A stretch of 64,000 nt of DNA from Streptomyces sp. BHT-5-2 (lineage in GTDB: Bacteria > Actinomycetota > Actinomycetes > Streptomycetales > Streptomycetaceae): NCBI RefSeq assembly GCF_019774615.1, contig NZ_CP081496.1, forward strand, positions 62,001-126,000. Reading direction: 5' to 3'. This document shows, one piece after another, positions 8,490-17,142 of this stretch (position 1 is its first letter; each line of letters opens with the position of its first letter). The notes under the pieces are model-generated. The model searched no databases. It was not told the DNA's origin and was given only the letters and a program-made list of their open reading frames with translations. Made by a program: the position numbers and the translations under genes.

Positions 8490-9451
8490 TGAACGTGCGC
8501 CCTCACATATCCACCGCCGCCGTCGCCGGAGCCGCGGTCCTCGGTCTGCTGGCCCTCTCCGCCTGCTCCCCCACCGCCTCCGGGCGCACCGACGACGGCA
8601 AGCTGAAGGTGACGGCGTCGTTCTATCCGCTGCAGTTCCTCGCCCAGCAGATCGGCGGGTCCCACGTCGAGGTGTCCAACCTCACCAAGCCCGGCGTGGA
8701 GCCGCACGACCTGACGCTCACCCCCCAGCAGACCGGCCGGCTCGGCGAGGCCGGCGCGATCGTCTACCTCAAGGGCCTCCAGCCCGCCGTGGACGACGCG
8801 GTCGCCCAGTCCGGGGTGAAGCACATCGCCGACGCGGCGAAGCTGACCCCGCTGGAGACGCACGGCCCCGAGGTCGACGGGCACCACCACACCACCGGCG
8901 ACAACCACTCGCACTCCGAGTCCGAGCCCGGCCTGGACCCGCACGTCTGGCTGGACCCGGTGAAGTTCGCCCAGGTCGCCAAGGGGGTCAACACCACGTT
9001 CGCGGCGGCCGACCCCGCGCACAAGGCGGACTACCAGAAGAACACCGACGCCCTGGTGAAGAAGCTGGACGCGCTGAACAAGGAGTTCGCGGACGGGCTG
9101 AAGAACCGCGCCTCGGACACCTTCATCACCACGCACGCGGCCTTCGGCTACCTCGCCGAGCGCTACGGCCTCACCGAGGAGGCGATCAGCGGCCTGGACC
9201 CGGAGTCCGAGCCCAGCGCCAACCGCATCAAGGACCTGCACACCCTCGCGGAGCGGCACCACGTCTCCACGGTGTTCTTCGAGACGCTGGCCAACCCGGC
9301 CACCGCCAAGACGCTCGCCGGCGACCTGCACCTGAAGACGGACGTGCTGGACCCGCTGGAGGGCATCACCGGCAAGTCCCGCGGCACCGACTACTTCTCG
9401 GTGCAGCGCGCCAACCTCGCCGCGCTGCAGAAGGCGCTCGGCACCAAGTGA
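8489..9451 (+). CDS. znuA: Zinc ABC transporter substrate-binding lipoprotein
   Basis: About 320-residue cluster A-I zinc-binding protein that captures extracellular zinc for the ZnuB permease. It has a lipoprotein signal peptide with lipobox LSAC (Cys at about residue 26), the metal-binding family pattern GVEPHDLTLTP, a His-rich loop HHHTTGDNHSHSE at about 131-145 and LDPHVWLDP. The ATG at 8489 gives the usual MNVRPH start; in-frame ATG at 8480 and TTG at 8471 are alternatives, and no strong Shine-Dalgarno decides. It heads znuA-znuC-znuB and is controlled by two Zur boxes directly upstream, so it is expected on under zinc starvation. Confidence 0.93.
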   Translation: MNVRPHISTAAVAGAAVLGLLALSACSPTASGRTDDGKLKVTASFYPLQFLAQQIGGSHVEVSNLTKPGVEPHDLTLTPQQTGRLGEAGAIVYLKGLQPAVDDAVAQSGVKHIADAAKLTPLETHGPEVDGHHHTTGDNHSHSESEPGLDPHVWLDPVKFAQVAKGVNTTFAAADPAHKADYQKNTDALVKKLDALNKEFADGLKNRASDTFITTHAAFGYLAERYGLTEEAISGLDPESEPSANRIKDLHTLAERHHVSTVFFETLANPATAKTLAGDLHLKTDVLDPLEGITGKSRGTDYFSVQRANLAALQKALGTK

Positions 9452-9581
9452 CCGGCCGCGCGCCCCGCCCGCGGACCGGGCCCGTCCCGCACACCGGCCC
9501 GTACGCCCCGCACCACGCCCGCACCACACGCACCCCGCGCACCCCTCGCCCCAGGACGCACCGCACGACGGAGGTCAGCAG

Positions 9582-10406
9582 ATGAAGGACACCGGCCAGA
9601 CCGTCATAGCCCCGGAGGCCGCCGACCGGCCCGCCCGGGACCGCTCGGCCGTCATCGAGCTGCGCGGGGCCACCGCGTCGCTGGGCGCCCGGCCGGTGCT
9701 GCGCGGGGTCGACCTGACGGTGCGGACCGGCGAGGTCGTCGCGCTGCTCGGCGCCAACGGCTCGGGCAAGTCCACCGCCGTCCGCTCGGTGATCGGCCAG
9801 GTCCCGCTGACCGGCGGCGAACTGGCGCTCTTCGGGACGCCGTTCCGCCGCTTCAAGGACTGGGCGCGGATCGGCTACGTGCCGCAGCGCACCACCGCGG
9901 CCGGCGGGGTGCCGGCCACCGTCCGCGAGGTGGTCACCGCCGGCCGGCTGGCCCGGGCGAGGCTCGGCCTGCTGCGCAAGGCGGACCGGACGGCGGTGCA
10001 CCACGCGCTGGAGCTGGTCGGGATGGCGGACCGGGCCCGGGACTCCGTCAACGCCCTGTCGGGAGGACAGCACCAACGAGTGCTGATCGCCCGCGCGCTG
10101 GCCGGCGAGCCCGATCTGCTGATCATGGACGAGCCGATGGCCGGCGTCGACCTGGCCAGCCAGGAGGTGCTGGCCTCGGCCCTCCGCGAGCAGGTCGCCC
10201 GCGGCGTCACGGTCCTGCTGGTGCTGCACGAACTCGGCCCGCTGGAGCCGCTGATCGACCGCGCGGTGGTGCTGCGGGACGGCTGCGTCGTCCACGACGG
10301 GCCGCCGCCCGAGGCGGTGGGGCAGCACGCCCTGCCCGGCCACGACCACGTCCACCCGCACGCCGACGCCGCCGCGGAGCCGCTCCGCACCGGCCTGCTG
10401 AGCTAG
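9582..10406 (+). CDS. znuC: Zinc ABC transporter ATP-binding protein
   Basis: 274-residue ABC ATPase powering zinc import. Walker A GANGSGKS lies at about 57-64, the signature LSGGQHQRV follows, Walker B is LLIMDEP, and the switch His is in VLHELG. A His-rich C-terminal tail (HDHVHPHADA) could bind zinc. The ATG at 9582 has GGAGGTCAGCAG directly upstream, a strong Shine-Dalgarno. It is separated from znuA by 130 bp with no gene and is 12 bp from znuB, so the three are likely one operon. Confidence 0.96.
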   Translation: MKDTGQTVIAPEAADRPARDRSAVIELRGATASLGARPVLRGVDLTVRTGEVVALLGANGSGKSTAVRSVIGQVPLTGGELALFGTPFRRFKDWARIGYVPQRTTAAGGVPATVREVVTAGRLARARLGLLRKADRTAVHHALELVGMADRARDSVNALSGGQHQRVLIARALAGEPDLLIMDEPMAGVDLASQEVLASALREQVARGVTVLLVLHELGPLEPLIDRAVVLRDGCVVHDGPPPEAVGQHALPGHDHVHPHADAAAEPLRTGLLS

Positions 10407-10418
10407 GGGCCCGCCACC

Positions 10419-11315
10419 ATGGAAATGCTCTCCTTCGCCTTCATGCAGCGGGCGCTGATCGCCGCCCTGATCGTCGGGATCACCGCGCCCGCCATCGGCA
10501 TCTACCTCGTCCAGCGCCGCCAGGCCCTGATGGGCGACGGCATCGGCCATGTCGCACTGACCGGCGTCGGCCTGGGCTTTCTGCTCAACACCAGCCCGGT
10601 GTGGGTCGCCACCGCGGTCGCGGTGGTCGGCTCGGTGGTGATGGAGCTGATCCGCTGGTACGGCAAGACCCGCGGCGACCTGGCGCTGGCCATGCTGTTC
10701 TACGGCGGCATGGCGGGCGGTGTGATGCTGATGAACCTCTCGGACGCGGGCTCCAGCGCCAACCTGGGGACGTATCTGTTCGGTTCGATCACCACCGTCT
10801 CGCCGCAGGACATGACGACGATCTGCGTGCTGGCCGCGCTGGTGCTGGCGATCACGGTGGGGCTGCGCCGCCAGCTGTTCGCGGTCTGCCAGGACGAGGA
10901 GTTCGCCCGGGTCACCGGCCTGCCGGTGCGGCTGCTGAACCTCCTGGTCGCGGTGACCGCCGCGGTCACCGTCACGGTCGCCATGCGGGTCGTCGGCCTG
11001 CTGCTGGTCAGTGCGCTGATGGTGATCCCGGTCGCGGCCGCCCAGCAGATCAGCCGCAGTTTCGCGGTGACCTTCGTGACCGCGGTGGCGATCGGCGTCG
11101 CGGTGACCCTCACCGGCACCACCGCCTCGTACTACGTCGACGTGCCGTCCGGCGCGACCATCGTGCTGTTCGCCATCGCGCTGTTCGTGGTCTTCACGGC
11201 GCTGGCCGCCCCGCTGGCCCGAAGGCGCGCGGCGGCCGCCGCCGCGACGGCCGGGAAGGGGTGCACCCTGGAGGTACCGGGCAGCCGCACCGCCGAGGAC
11301 GACGTCAAGGTGTGA
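10419..11315 (+). CDS. znuB: Zinc ABC transporter permease
   Basis: 298-residue ABC-3 family permease with about eight or nine membrane helices. Typical elements are visible: QRRQALMGDGIGHVALTGVGLGF near the N-terminus and the hydrophobic run VGLLLVSALMVIPVAAAQ, conserved in Mn/Zn permeases. It forms the channel through which ZnuA-delivered zinc enters, with ZnuC as the motor. The gene begins 12 bp after znuC. Its C-terminal cytoplasmic tail is short and charged. Part of the Zur-controlled operon. Confidence 0.96.
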   Translation: MEMLSFAFMQRALIAALIVGITAPAIGIYLVQRRQALMGDGIGHVALTGVGLGFLLNTSPVWVATAVAVVGSVVMELIRWYGKTRGDLALAMLFYGGMAGGVMLMNLSDAGSSANLGTYLFGSITTVSPQDMTTICVLAALVLAITVGLRRQLFAVCQDEEFARVTGLPVRLLNLLVAVTAAVTVTVAMRVVGLLLVSALMVIPVAAAQQISRSFAVTFVTAVAIGVAVTLTGTTASYYVDVPSGATIVLFAIALFVVFTALAAPLARRRAAAAAATAGKGCTLEVPGSRTAEDDVKV

Positions 11316-11528
11316 CGCCCCCACGGCCCCACGGCCCCCACGACCCCGCTGCCGCACCACCGCACCGCTGTCCGGAAGGCCGCCGGCGGCCGTGTGGGAC
11401 ACCCCGGCCGAGGGATACATAAGGAAAGGAAGGAAGCGGTAAAGCGCTGAACAGGGCTCCCGGTCATCACCTGGCACAATGGCCAAACGCATGCGCGGGT
11501 CAAGTCCTGACGTCCTAGGGAGGCAACG

Positions 11529-11972
11529 GTGGCGACGAGCGCGGGTTCTCCGGTCCGCGGCCGGTCGACGCGGCAGCGCACCGCGGTTTCGGCCGCACTC
11601 GACGAGGTCGACGAGTTCCGCAGCGCACAGGAACTCCACGACATGCTCAAGCACCGGGGCGACTCGGTGGGACTGACCACCGTCTACCGGACGCTCCAGT
11701 CCCTCGCCGACGCCGGTGAGGTCGACGTGCTGCGCACCAGCGACGGCGAGGCCGTCTACCGCCGGTGCAGCAGCGACGACCATCACCACCACCTGGTCTG
11801 CCGCGGCTGCGGCCGGGCCGTCGAGGTCGAGGGCCCGGCGGTGGAGAAGTGGGCCGACCAGATCGCCGCCGAGCACGGCTTCCGCGACGTGGCGCACACC
11901 GTCGAGATCTTCGGCACCTGCGGCGAGTGCGCGGAGAAGGCGGAGTCGGGGGCGGGCGGCAGGCGCGCCTGA
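11529..11972 (+). CDS. zur: Zinc uptake regulator, Fur family
   Basis: 147-residue Fur-family repressor. Winged-helix DNA-binding domain at about 10-85 (SAQELHDMLKHRGDSVGLTTVYRTLQSLADAGEVD), then a dimerisation and metal domain with the His cluster SSDDHHHHLVCRGCG and the second Cys pair CGEC near the C-terminus, giving the structural Cys4 zinc site and regulatory sites. The GTG at 11529 has GGGAGGCAAC upstream. It lies 213 bp downstream of znuB. I see no good Zur box in that gap, so zur may have its own promoter. With the two boxes at znuA it forms a self-contained zinc homeostasis unit. Confidence 0.95.
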   Translation: MATSAGSPVRGRSTRQRTAVSAALDEVDEFRSAQELHDMLKHRGDSVGLTTVYRTLQSLADAGEVDVLRTSDGEAVYRRCSSDDHHHHLVCRGCGRAVEVEGPAVEKWADQIAAEHGFRDVAHTVEIFGTCGECAEKAESGAGGRRA

Positions 11973-12021
11973 CGCCCCGGAGCCGGCGCCGCCCCGAAGC
12001 AGGCAGCGGCCACCAGCATGA

Positions 12022-12053
12022 CGGGTCGCCTCCCCACGCGGGGAGGCGGCCCG
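12022..12053. terminator. Bidirectional terminator between zur and uppS
   Basis: 14-bp stem with one G-T pair and a 4-nt loop (ACGC), arms 12022-12035/12040-12053, located between the convergent zur and uppS genes. No U tract on either side, as is usual in Streptomyces. Confidence 0.75.
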
Positions 12054-12088
12054 TCCGCCGTTCACCGGCCCGTCGCGCGGGCCCCTGC

Positions 12089-12907
12089 TCAGGTCGCCGT
12101 CTCGCCCGCCTCCAGCGGCGCCGCGCCGAACCGGCGGTCCCGCTTGGCGTACTCCAGGCACGCGTCCCAGAGGTTCCGGCGGTCGAAATCCGGCCAAAGG
12201 ATGTCCTGGAACACCATCTCCGCGTAGGCGCTCTGCCAGATCAGGTAATTCGAGGTGCGCTGCTCACCGGACGGCCGGACGAACAGGTCCACATCGGGCA
12301 TGTCCGGGTAGTACATGTACTTCGCCACGGTCTTCTCGTTGACCTTGGACGGGTCCAGCTTCCCGGCCCGGACGTCCGCCGCGATGGCCGCCGCGGCATC
12401 CGCGATCTCCGCCCGGCCGCCGTAATTGACGCAGAAGTACAGCGTCATCGCGTCGTTGTTCTTGGTCTGTTCCTGGGCGATCTGGAGTTCCTGGACGACC
12501 GACTTCCAGAGTTTCGGCATCCGGCCCACCCACCGGATACGGATACCCAGCGCGTCCATTTCGTCCCGGCGCCGCCGGATGACGTCCCGGTTGAAATTCA
12601 TCAGGAACCGGACCTCGTCCGGCGAACGCTTCCAGTTCTCGGTCGAGAAGGCGTAGAGCGAGAGGTTCTTCACACCCATTTCGATACAGCCCTTGAGGAC
12701 GTCCAGCACCACGCCCTCGCCGACCTTGTGGCCCTCCGTGCGCGGCAGCCCGCGCTCCTTGGCCCACCGCCCGTTCCCGTCCATCACGATCGCGACGTGA
12801 TTGGGGACGAGCTCGCCGGGGATCTTCGGCGGACGCGCACCCGAGGGGTGCGGCTCGGGCGTCTGGTATTCACGTCGGTTACGCCCCAGAATCCCGCGTA
12901 CTGCCAT
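12089..12907 (-). CDS. uppS: Isoprenyl transferase (polyprenyl diphosphate synthase)
   Basis: 272-residue cis-prenyltransferase condensing isopentenyl diphosphate units onto an allylic primer to make the lipid carrier for cell-wall synthesis. Visible family motifs: [20 protein letters not shown] with the catalytic Asp, [12 protein letters not shown], and the C-terminal [20 protein letters not shown] plus PDFDR. Peripheral membrane or cytosolic enzyme. The ATG at 12907 is used because it has GGGG at the right distance, while the GTG at 12916 would overlap the Shine-Dalgarno region. Leftward, downstream of recO, in the familiar Streptomyces order. Confidence 0.96.
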   Translation of the reverse strand: MAVRGILGRNRREYQTPEPHPSGARPPKIPGELVPNHVAIVMDGNGRWAKERGLPRTEGHKVGEGVVLDVLKGCIEMGVKNLSLYAFSTENWKRSPDEVRFLMNFNRDVIRRRRDEMDALGIRIRWVGRMPKLWKSVVQELQIAQEQTKNNDAMTLYFCVNYGGRAEIADAAAAIAADVRAGKLDPSKVNEKTVAKYMYYPDMPDVDLFVRPSGEQRTSNYLIWQSAYAEMVFQDILWPDFDRRNLWDACLEYAKRDRRFGAAPLEAGETAT

Positions 12908-13007
12908 GCGCCCCACGTCTCCTATGCAATATCGATATCGATGGCCGTGTGTTCACGTGCGTTCATGTGTTCACGCTGTCGCCGCGGCCCGTCGGTCGTC
13001 TCCGGCG

Positions 13008-13754
13008 CTATTTCTCCACATAGCGCAGGGACCGCAGGCCGCGCTCCAGATGCCAGTGCAGATACGCCGCGACGAGGCCGCTGCCCTCCCGGACATGGCG
13101 CGCCTCGCAGGCGTCCGCGGTCTCCCAGTCGCCGGTCAGCAGCGCGCTCAGGAGCCCGATGGCCTCTGAGGAGGGTACGACGCTTCCGGGCACCCGGCAG
13201 TCACCGCACACCACTCCCCCCGAACCCACCGAGAAGAACCGGTTCGGACCGGGCATTCCGCACCGCGCGCAGGCGTCGAAACTCGGCGCGTAACCGTTCA
13301 CCGCCAGCGAGCGCAGCAGGAACGCGTCCAGCACCAGATGCGGTGCGTGCAGCCCGTTGGCCAGCGTCCGCAGCCCGCCGACCAGCAGCAGGTACTGCTG
13401 CACGGCCGGTTCGCCCTCGTGGTCGGTGAACCGCTCGGCCGTCTCCAGCATGGCCGTCCCGGCCGTATAGCGGGCGTAGTCCGTCACGATCGCGCCACCG
13501 TACGCGGCGATCGTCTCGCTCTGCGTGCACAGCGGCAGCCCTCGCCCGACCAGCTCCCCGCCGCGGGCGAAGAACTGCACGTCCACATGCGAGAACGGCT
13601 CCAGCCGGGCCCCGAACTTCGACTTCGTCCGCCGCACGCCCCGGGCCACGGCCCGTACGCGACCGTTGCCACGGGTGAGCAGCGTGATGATCCGGTCCGC
13701 CTCACCCAGCTTCTGGGTGCGCAGCACGATGCCGTCGTCGCGGAACAGAGTCAT
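13008..13754 (-). CDS. recO: DNA repair protein RecO
   Basis: 248-residue recombination mediator that helps load RecA on SSB-coated single-stranded DNA in the RecFOR pathway. N-terminal OB fold from LFRDDGIVLRTQKLGEADRIITLLT and a C-terminal helical domain carrying a Cys4 zinc site (CARCGMPG and CGDCR). The start at 13754 (MTLFRDDG) has a purine-rich GGGAGA region upstream and matches the family start. It lies 100 bp upstream of uppS on the same strand and is likely co-transcribed with it. Confidence 0.95.
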   Translation of the reverse strand: MTLFRDDGIVLRTQKLGEADRIITLLTRGNGRVRAVARGVRRTKSKFGARLEPFSHVDVQFFARGGELVGRGLPLCTQSETIAAYGGAIVTDYARYTAGTAMLETAERFTDHEGEPAVQQYLLLVGGLRTLANGLHAPHLVLDAFLLRSLAVNGYAPSFDACARCGMPGPNRFFSVGSGGVVCGDCRVPGSVVPSSEAIGLLSALLTGDWETADACEARHVREGSGLVAAYLHWHLERGLRSLRYVEK

Positions 13755-13791
13755 GCCGCCATTCTCCCGCACCCGACGGCCGGGTCGGCCG

Positions 13792-14022
13792 TCAGGCCCG
13801 CTCGCCGCGGCTGCGGGCGTTGGCGTAGCCGGTCTCGGCCCGCAGCCGCTCGGCGACCGAGGCGCACCGGACGACCTCGGGGGCGCACACCCACTCCCGC
13901 CCGCCCCCGACGGGCCGCAGCCAAAGGTGCGGTCCCTCCCGGCCGACCACCTGCCCGACCCGCCCGTCGCGGATGTCGATCACGTACGTCCCGAACGCCG
14001 GGGCCGCCACCGGCGCTCTCAC
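13792..14022 (-). CDS. Small conserved protein of the WhiJ-like module (76 aa)
   Basis: A 76-residue protein starting at GTG 14022, whose start overlaps the stop of the 64-residue gene by 4 bp (GTGA), so the two are translationally coupled. It contains a short beta-rich core, GTYVIDIRDGRVGQVVGREGPHLWLRPVGGGREWVCAPEVV, seen in small proteins beside Scr1/WhiJ-type regulators in Streptomyces, then an Arg-rich tail. No enzyme motif and no membrane segment. Function unknown; the context suggests a regulatory or anti-regulatory accessory. Confidence 0.7.
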   Translation of the reverse strand: MRAPVAAPAFGTYVIDIRDGRVGQVVGREGPHLWLRPVGGGREWVCAPEVVRCASVAERLRAETGYANARSRGERA

Positions 14023-14213
14023 CCCTCCCCCAGCGCCTTCGCCAGCCGCCGGGCGGTGTCCGTATTGCAGCGCCCCAATTCCACGAGCGGGGGCAGACTG
14101 CGATGCGCGTACGAAACCGGGTCGAGCCCGAGCGACGGCAAGACGATTCCTGCTCGGGCCAAAGCTTGCTGCAATTCCTTGATCACGCTCTCGACTTCGG
14201 CGCGGTCCTTCAT
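14019..14213 (-). CDS. Small helical protein of the WhiJ-like module (64 aa)
   Basis: 64-residue soluble protein beginning MKDRAEVESVIKELQQALARAGI, mostly predicted helix. AAAGGAG stands a few bases before the ATG at 14213. It is divergent from the Scr1-like regulator gene at 14314 with a 100-bp shared promoter region, and coupled to the 76-residue gene downstream. Similar small proteins accompany XRE-DUF5753/DUF397 pairs in Streptomyces. Function unknown. Codon pattern and strong Shine-Dalgarno support it as a real gene. Confidence 0.75.
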   Translation of the reverse strand: MKDRAEVESVIKELQQALARAGIVLPSLGLDPVSYAHRSLPPLVELGRCNTDTARRLAKALGEG

Positions 14214-14313
14214 TAGCGGCTCCTTTCACAATTCGCAGCGAAAGCATGACGCTCCAGAGCTAGCCTGAGCAACAGGGTCGGCACTGCAACTACCGGGCAG
14301 GGAAAGGGAGTAG

Positions 14314-15150
14314 ATGATGGCCAACACCTCACGCCAGGCGCTCTGGGAATATTGGGGAGCAGAGCTGAAGCGGCACCGGGAGAACGCCGCCTTAACCCAG
14401 GAGATGCTGGGGAACCAGGTGTTCGTCTCCGGCGGCTATATCGGACAGTTCGAGCAGGCGATCCGCCGCCCTCAGTTGGATGTCGCGATCCGCATCGATC
14501 AGGTTCTACAAACCGATGGTTTTTTCGAGCGGGCATGGCGCAAGCTCATCGACGACCAGCGGTACGCGGATTACTTCGCGAAGGTGGTGGAGCTGGAGGC
14601 CCAGGCGACCACCATCTGCGAGTTCGCACCCACGGTGATCCCGGGGCTCCTGCAGACGCCCGAGTACGCGCGGGCCGTCACCATCGCCGCCAACCCGTTC
14701 GTCAGCGACGATTACGTCGAGGAGAAGGTGTCGGCCCGGATAGAGCGAGCAGACATCTTCAAGCACACTACAAGGCCCGAGTATTGGGCGGTGCTGCACG
14801 AGAACACGATCCGCACGCCGGTTGGTGGCCCCGTCGCCATGGCCGAGCAGCTGGAGCACATCGCGAAGCTGATGCGCGAGCGCGCAGTTGTGGTGACGGT
14901 GCTCCCGCACTCGGCAGGGGCACACCCGTCGATGGGCGGAATGCTGACGCTCATGGAGTTCGCGGACGCACCGCCAACCGCCTATACAGAGACGTCGTTT
15001 GCCGGGATGCTGCTGGACGATCCGGCGGTGGTGAGGCGAGTCCAACGTGCCTACGATTTGATCAGGCTTGCTGCGCTGCCGTCCGCAGCGTCCCTGGCAC
15101 TGATCGAATCGGCGGCGGAGGACTTCCGACGATGCGCACCTACGACCTGA
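14314..15150 (+). CDS. Scr1/WhiJ-like XRE regulator with DUF5753, TTA codon
   Basis: 278-residue regulator. XRE helix-turn-helix at about 15-65 (ELKRHRENAALTQEMLGNQVFVSGGYIGQFE), then a DUF5753 domain (IPGLLQTPEYARAV, VLHENTIRTPVGG). AAAGGGAG precedes the tandem ATG codons. Leu27 is encoded by TTA (14392-14394), the rare codon read by the bldA tRNA, so translation is probably developmental-stage dependent (established for TTA-containing Streptomyces genes; inference here). It overlaps the DUF397 gene by 19 bp. This pair is the classic WhiJ-type arrangement, in which the DUF397 partner modulates the regulator. Confidence 0.92.
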   Translation: MMANTSRQALWEYWGAELKRHRENAALTQEMLGNQVFVSGGYIGQFEQAIRRPQLDVAIRIDQVLQTDGFFERAWRKLIDDQRYADYFAKVVELEAQATTICEFAPTVIPGLLQTPEYARAVTIAANPFVSDDYVEEKVSARIERADIFKHTTRPEYWAVLHENTIRTPVGGPVAMAEQLEHIAKLMRERAVVVTVLPHSAGAHPSMGGMLTLMEFADAPPTAYTETSFAGMLLDDPAVVRRVQRAYDLIRLAALPSAASLALIESAAEDFRRCAPTT

Positions 15151-15401
15151 GTACAGCCGAGTGGTACAAGAGCAGCTACAGCAACGGCGAAGGCGGAAGC
15201 TGCATCGAGGTCGCCCGCTGGCGTAAGAGCAGCTACAGCGATCACACCGGCGGCAGCTGCCTGGAGGTCTCGAACGACCTCCCCGGCCTCGTCCCCGTCC
15301 GTGACAGCAAAAACCCGCACGGCCCGGCGCTGGTCTTCCCGGCCGACCGCTGGACCTCGTTCGTGGACGCCGTCAAGGACGGCCGCATAGCGGCGGTCTG
15401 A
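15132..15401 (+). CDS. DUF397 protein with duplicated N-terminal motif
   Basis: 89-residue DUF397 protein, partner of the overlapping Scr1-like regulator. The usual motif (W-x-K-S-S-Y-S, then GG-x-C-x-E-V) occurs twice, as EWYKSSYSNGEGGSCIEV and RWRKSSYSDHTGGSCLEV, followed by one copy of the second half (VPVRDSKNPHGPALVFPADRW). The normal domain has the N-terminal motif once, so this is an internal duplication. Start ATG at 15132, inside the end of the regulator gene. Cytosolic and probably binds the regulator (inference from WhiJ-type systems). Confidence 0.88.
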   Translation: MRTYDLSTAEWYKSSYSNGEGGSCIEVARWRKSSYSDHTGGSCLEVSNDLPGLVPVRDSKNPHGPALVFPADRWTSFVDAVKDGRIAAV

Positions 15402-15654
15402 ACGCGGCTCACCCACGTCCTGCGCACACCATCTCCACAAGGCCCCGCCATCCCTCCGGATGTCGGGGCCGCATCACGTTACTCACCGGTCATCAAACTC
15501 ATCAACGACTGAATGCGACCTTCCGCACTTCTCCGTCCTCGCACCTCACGGGCCCTTACGGCGTGTCAGATGACAGGTAGCATCGCGTGAACATCGGCGC
15601 ACCGCAGCCGTGGCGTGGCCGAGACATCCCCGTCCGTCCCAAACGAGGATCTCG

Positions 15655-17142
15655 ATGACATCCATACCGCAGGCGCTGTTGTGGTGCCTCAGCGCAGGTA
15701 CGGCCGCCGCCGTGGTGCTGGCGGCGCTCCTCGTCCGCGTGCGCAAGGAGCGTGCCGGTCTCAGAGCGCGACTGACCTCCGCCGAGGAACACAACAGCGC
15801 CACGCTCCACAGCAACACGGAGCTGTCGGCCAGACTGCGGGCCACGGAGGCCGAGATCCGGCACCTGGCCGAGGCGCGGCTGCCCGACCTGACCATGGCG
15901 CTGGCCCACCCGCACGTGCCGGTGCGCGGCCTGCTGGACAAACGTTTCGGCGGGTCGCCGACCGACGAGGCGCTCAACGGCGTGCTGGAGCAGGTCAGCC
16001 AGGCGATCACCAAGGAGCGCACCCGGGTCGACTCGGCGGCGCAGTCCACGCTGCGCGGTGCGACGACCACCATCCAGGCCCTGCTGTACCAGGTGCAGAC
16101 GTCGTTGCAGACGATGCAGCACACCTACGACGACCCGCAGATCGCGCAGGACCTGCTGGAGGCGGACTTCCTCAACGAGCAGGCGCTGCGGCGCGTCCAG
16201 GCCACCGGCGTCGTGTGCGGCGCCTGGCCGGGGCTGACCCGCGAGGACTCCTACCTCGCGGAGCTGGTGGTCGGCGCGACGTCGCGGCTGCGCGGCTACG
16301 AGCGGGTGCAGGTCAGCAACCAGCTGCGGGACCCGGTCGCGGTGGTGGCGCGGGCCGTCGAGCCGATCGCGATCACCGTCACCGAGCTGCTGGCGAACGC
16401 GCTGCACCACTCGCACCGCGAACTGCCGGTCTCCGTCACGCTCCAGCAGGGCAGCCGCGGCGCCTCGGTGATCATCGACGACTACGGCGTCGGCATGCAC
16501 GACGACGAGATCAAGCACGCGATGGAGCTTCTGGCGGGCGGCGACGGCCTGCTGTTGACCCAGCTCGGCGACCCGCCGCGCTCGGGTTTCGCCGCGGCCG
16601 GCCAGCTGGTGCGGCAGTACGGCTTCGGGGTGCACGTGGAGCCGTCGCCGTACGGAGGGGTGCGGGCCGTGGTGTACATCCCGGGCGATCCGCTGCTGAC
16701 CGTTCTCGACGAGGGCGCGCGGCCGATGTCGGTGATGGCGCCGATGCCGCACCGGGCCCCCGGCGGGCCGCGGGACCGGGCCGCGGTGCCGTCCGCGATG
16801 CCGACCGGTGCGAACGCGCCGGCCACCCCCGCGGGCGCCGTGCCGGCCGCGCCCGCGCAGCAGAGGCCCGCGCACGCCGCTCCGGCCCCGTCCCCGTCTC
16901 CGGCGGCCGAGTTCGCCGCGCCGGAGCCGGCGCAGCCGCCGGCCGAGGGTGAGCTGCCGCGCCGCCGGCGCCGTCGGCCGATGCCCGAGCAGCCCGCCGA
17001 GTCATCCACCGAAACGATCAACCTGCGCTCCCCGGAGGAGACGGGATCCCGCTGGGCGGCGCTCCAGCGAGGCACCGAAACCGGCCGGGCCGCAGCCCAG
17101 TCAGAACCCCCGCGCAGTCCCGAAGGGAACGCCCAGTCATGA
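15655..17142 (+). CDS. Conservon sensor kinase-like protein (CvnA type)
   Basis: 495-residue membrane-anchored protein at the head of a conservon. One N-terminal membrane segment lies at about 8-26, a coiled-coil region follows, then a HATPase domain with the N box ELLANALHHS and the G1-like IIDDYGVGMHDDE. The last 130 residues are Pro/Ala-rich and disordered. No obvious phosphoacceptor His of a normal two-component kinase is seen, as expected for CvnA proteins, which feed into the roadblock/GTPase partners. GAGGAT precedes the ATG at 15655. The stop overlaps the cvnB start by 4 bp. Confidence 0.92.
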   Translation: MTSIPQALLWCLSAGTAAAVVLAALLVRVRKERAGLRARLTSAEEHNSATLHSNTELSARLRATEAEIRHLAEARLPDLTMALAHPHVPVRGLLDKRFGGSPTDEALNGVLEQVSQAITKERTRVDSAAQSTLRGATTTIQALLYQVQTSLQTMQHTYDDPQIAQDLLEADFLNEQALRRVQATGVVCGAWPGLTREDSYLAELVVGATSRLRGYERVQVSNQLRDPVAVVARAVEPIAITVTELLANALHHSHRELPVSVTLQQGSRGASVIIDDYGVGMHDDEIKHAMELLAGGDGLLLTQLGDPPRSGFAAAGQLVRQYGFGVHVEPSPYGGVRAVVYIPGDPLLTVLDEGARPMSVMAPMPHRAPGGPRDRAAVPSAMPTGANAPATPAGAVPAAPAQQRPAHAAPAPSPSPAAEFAAPEPAQPPAEGELPRRRRRRPMPEQPAESSTETINLRSPEETGSRWAALQRGTETGRAAAQSEPPRSPEGNAQS

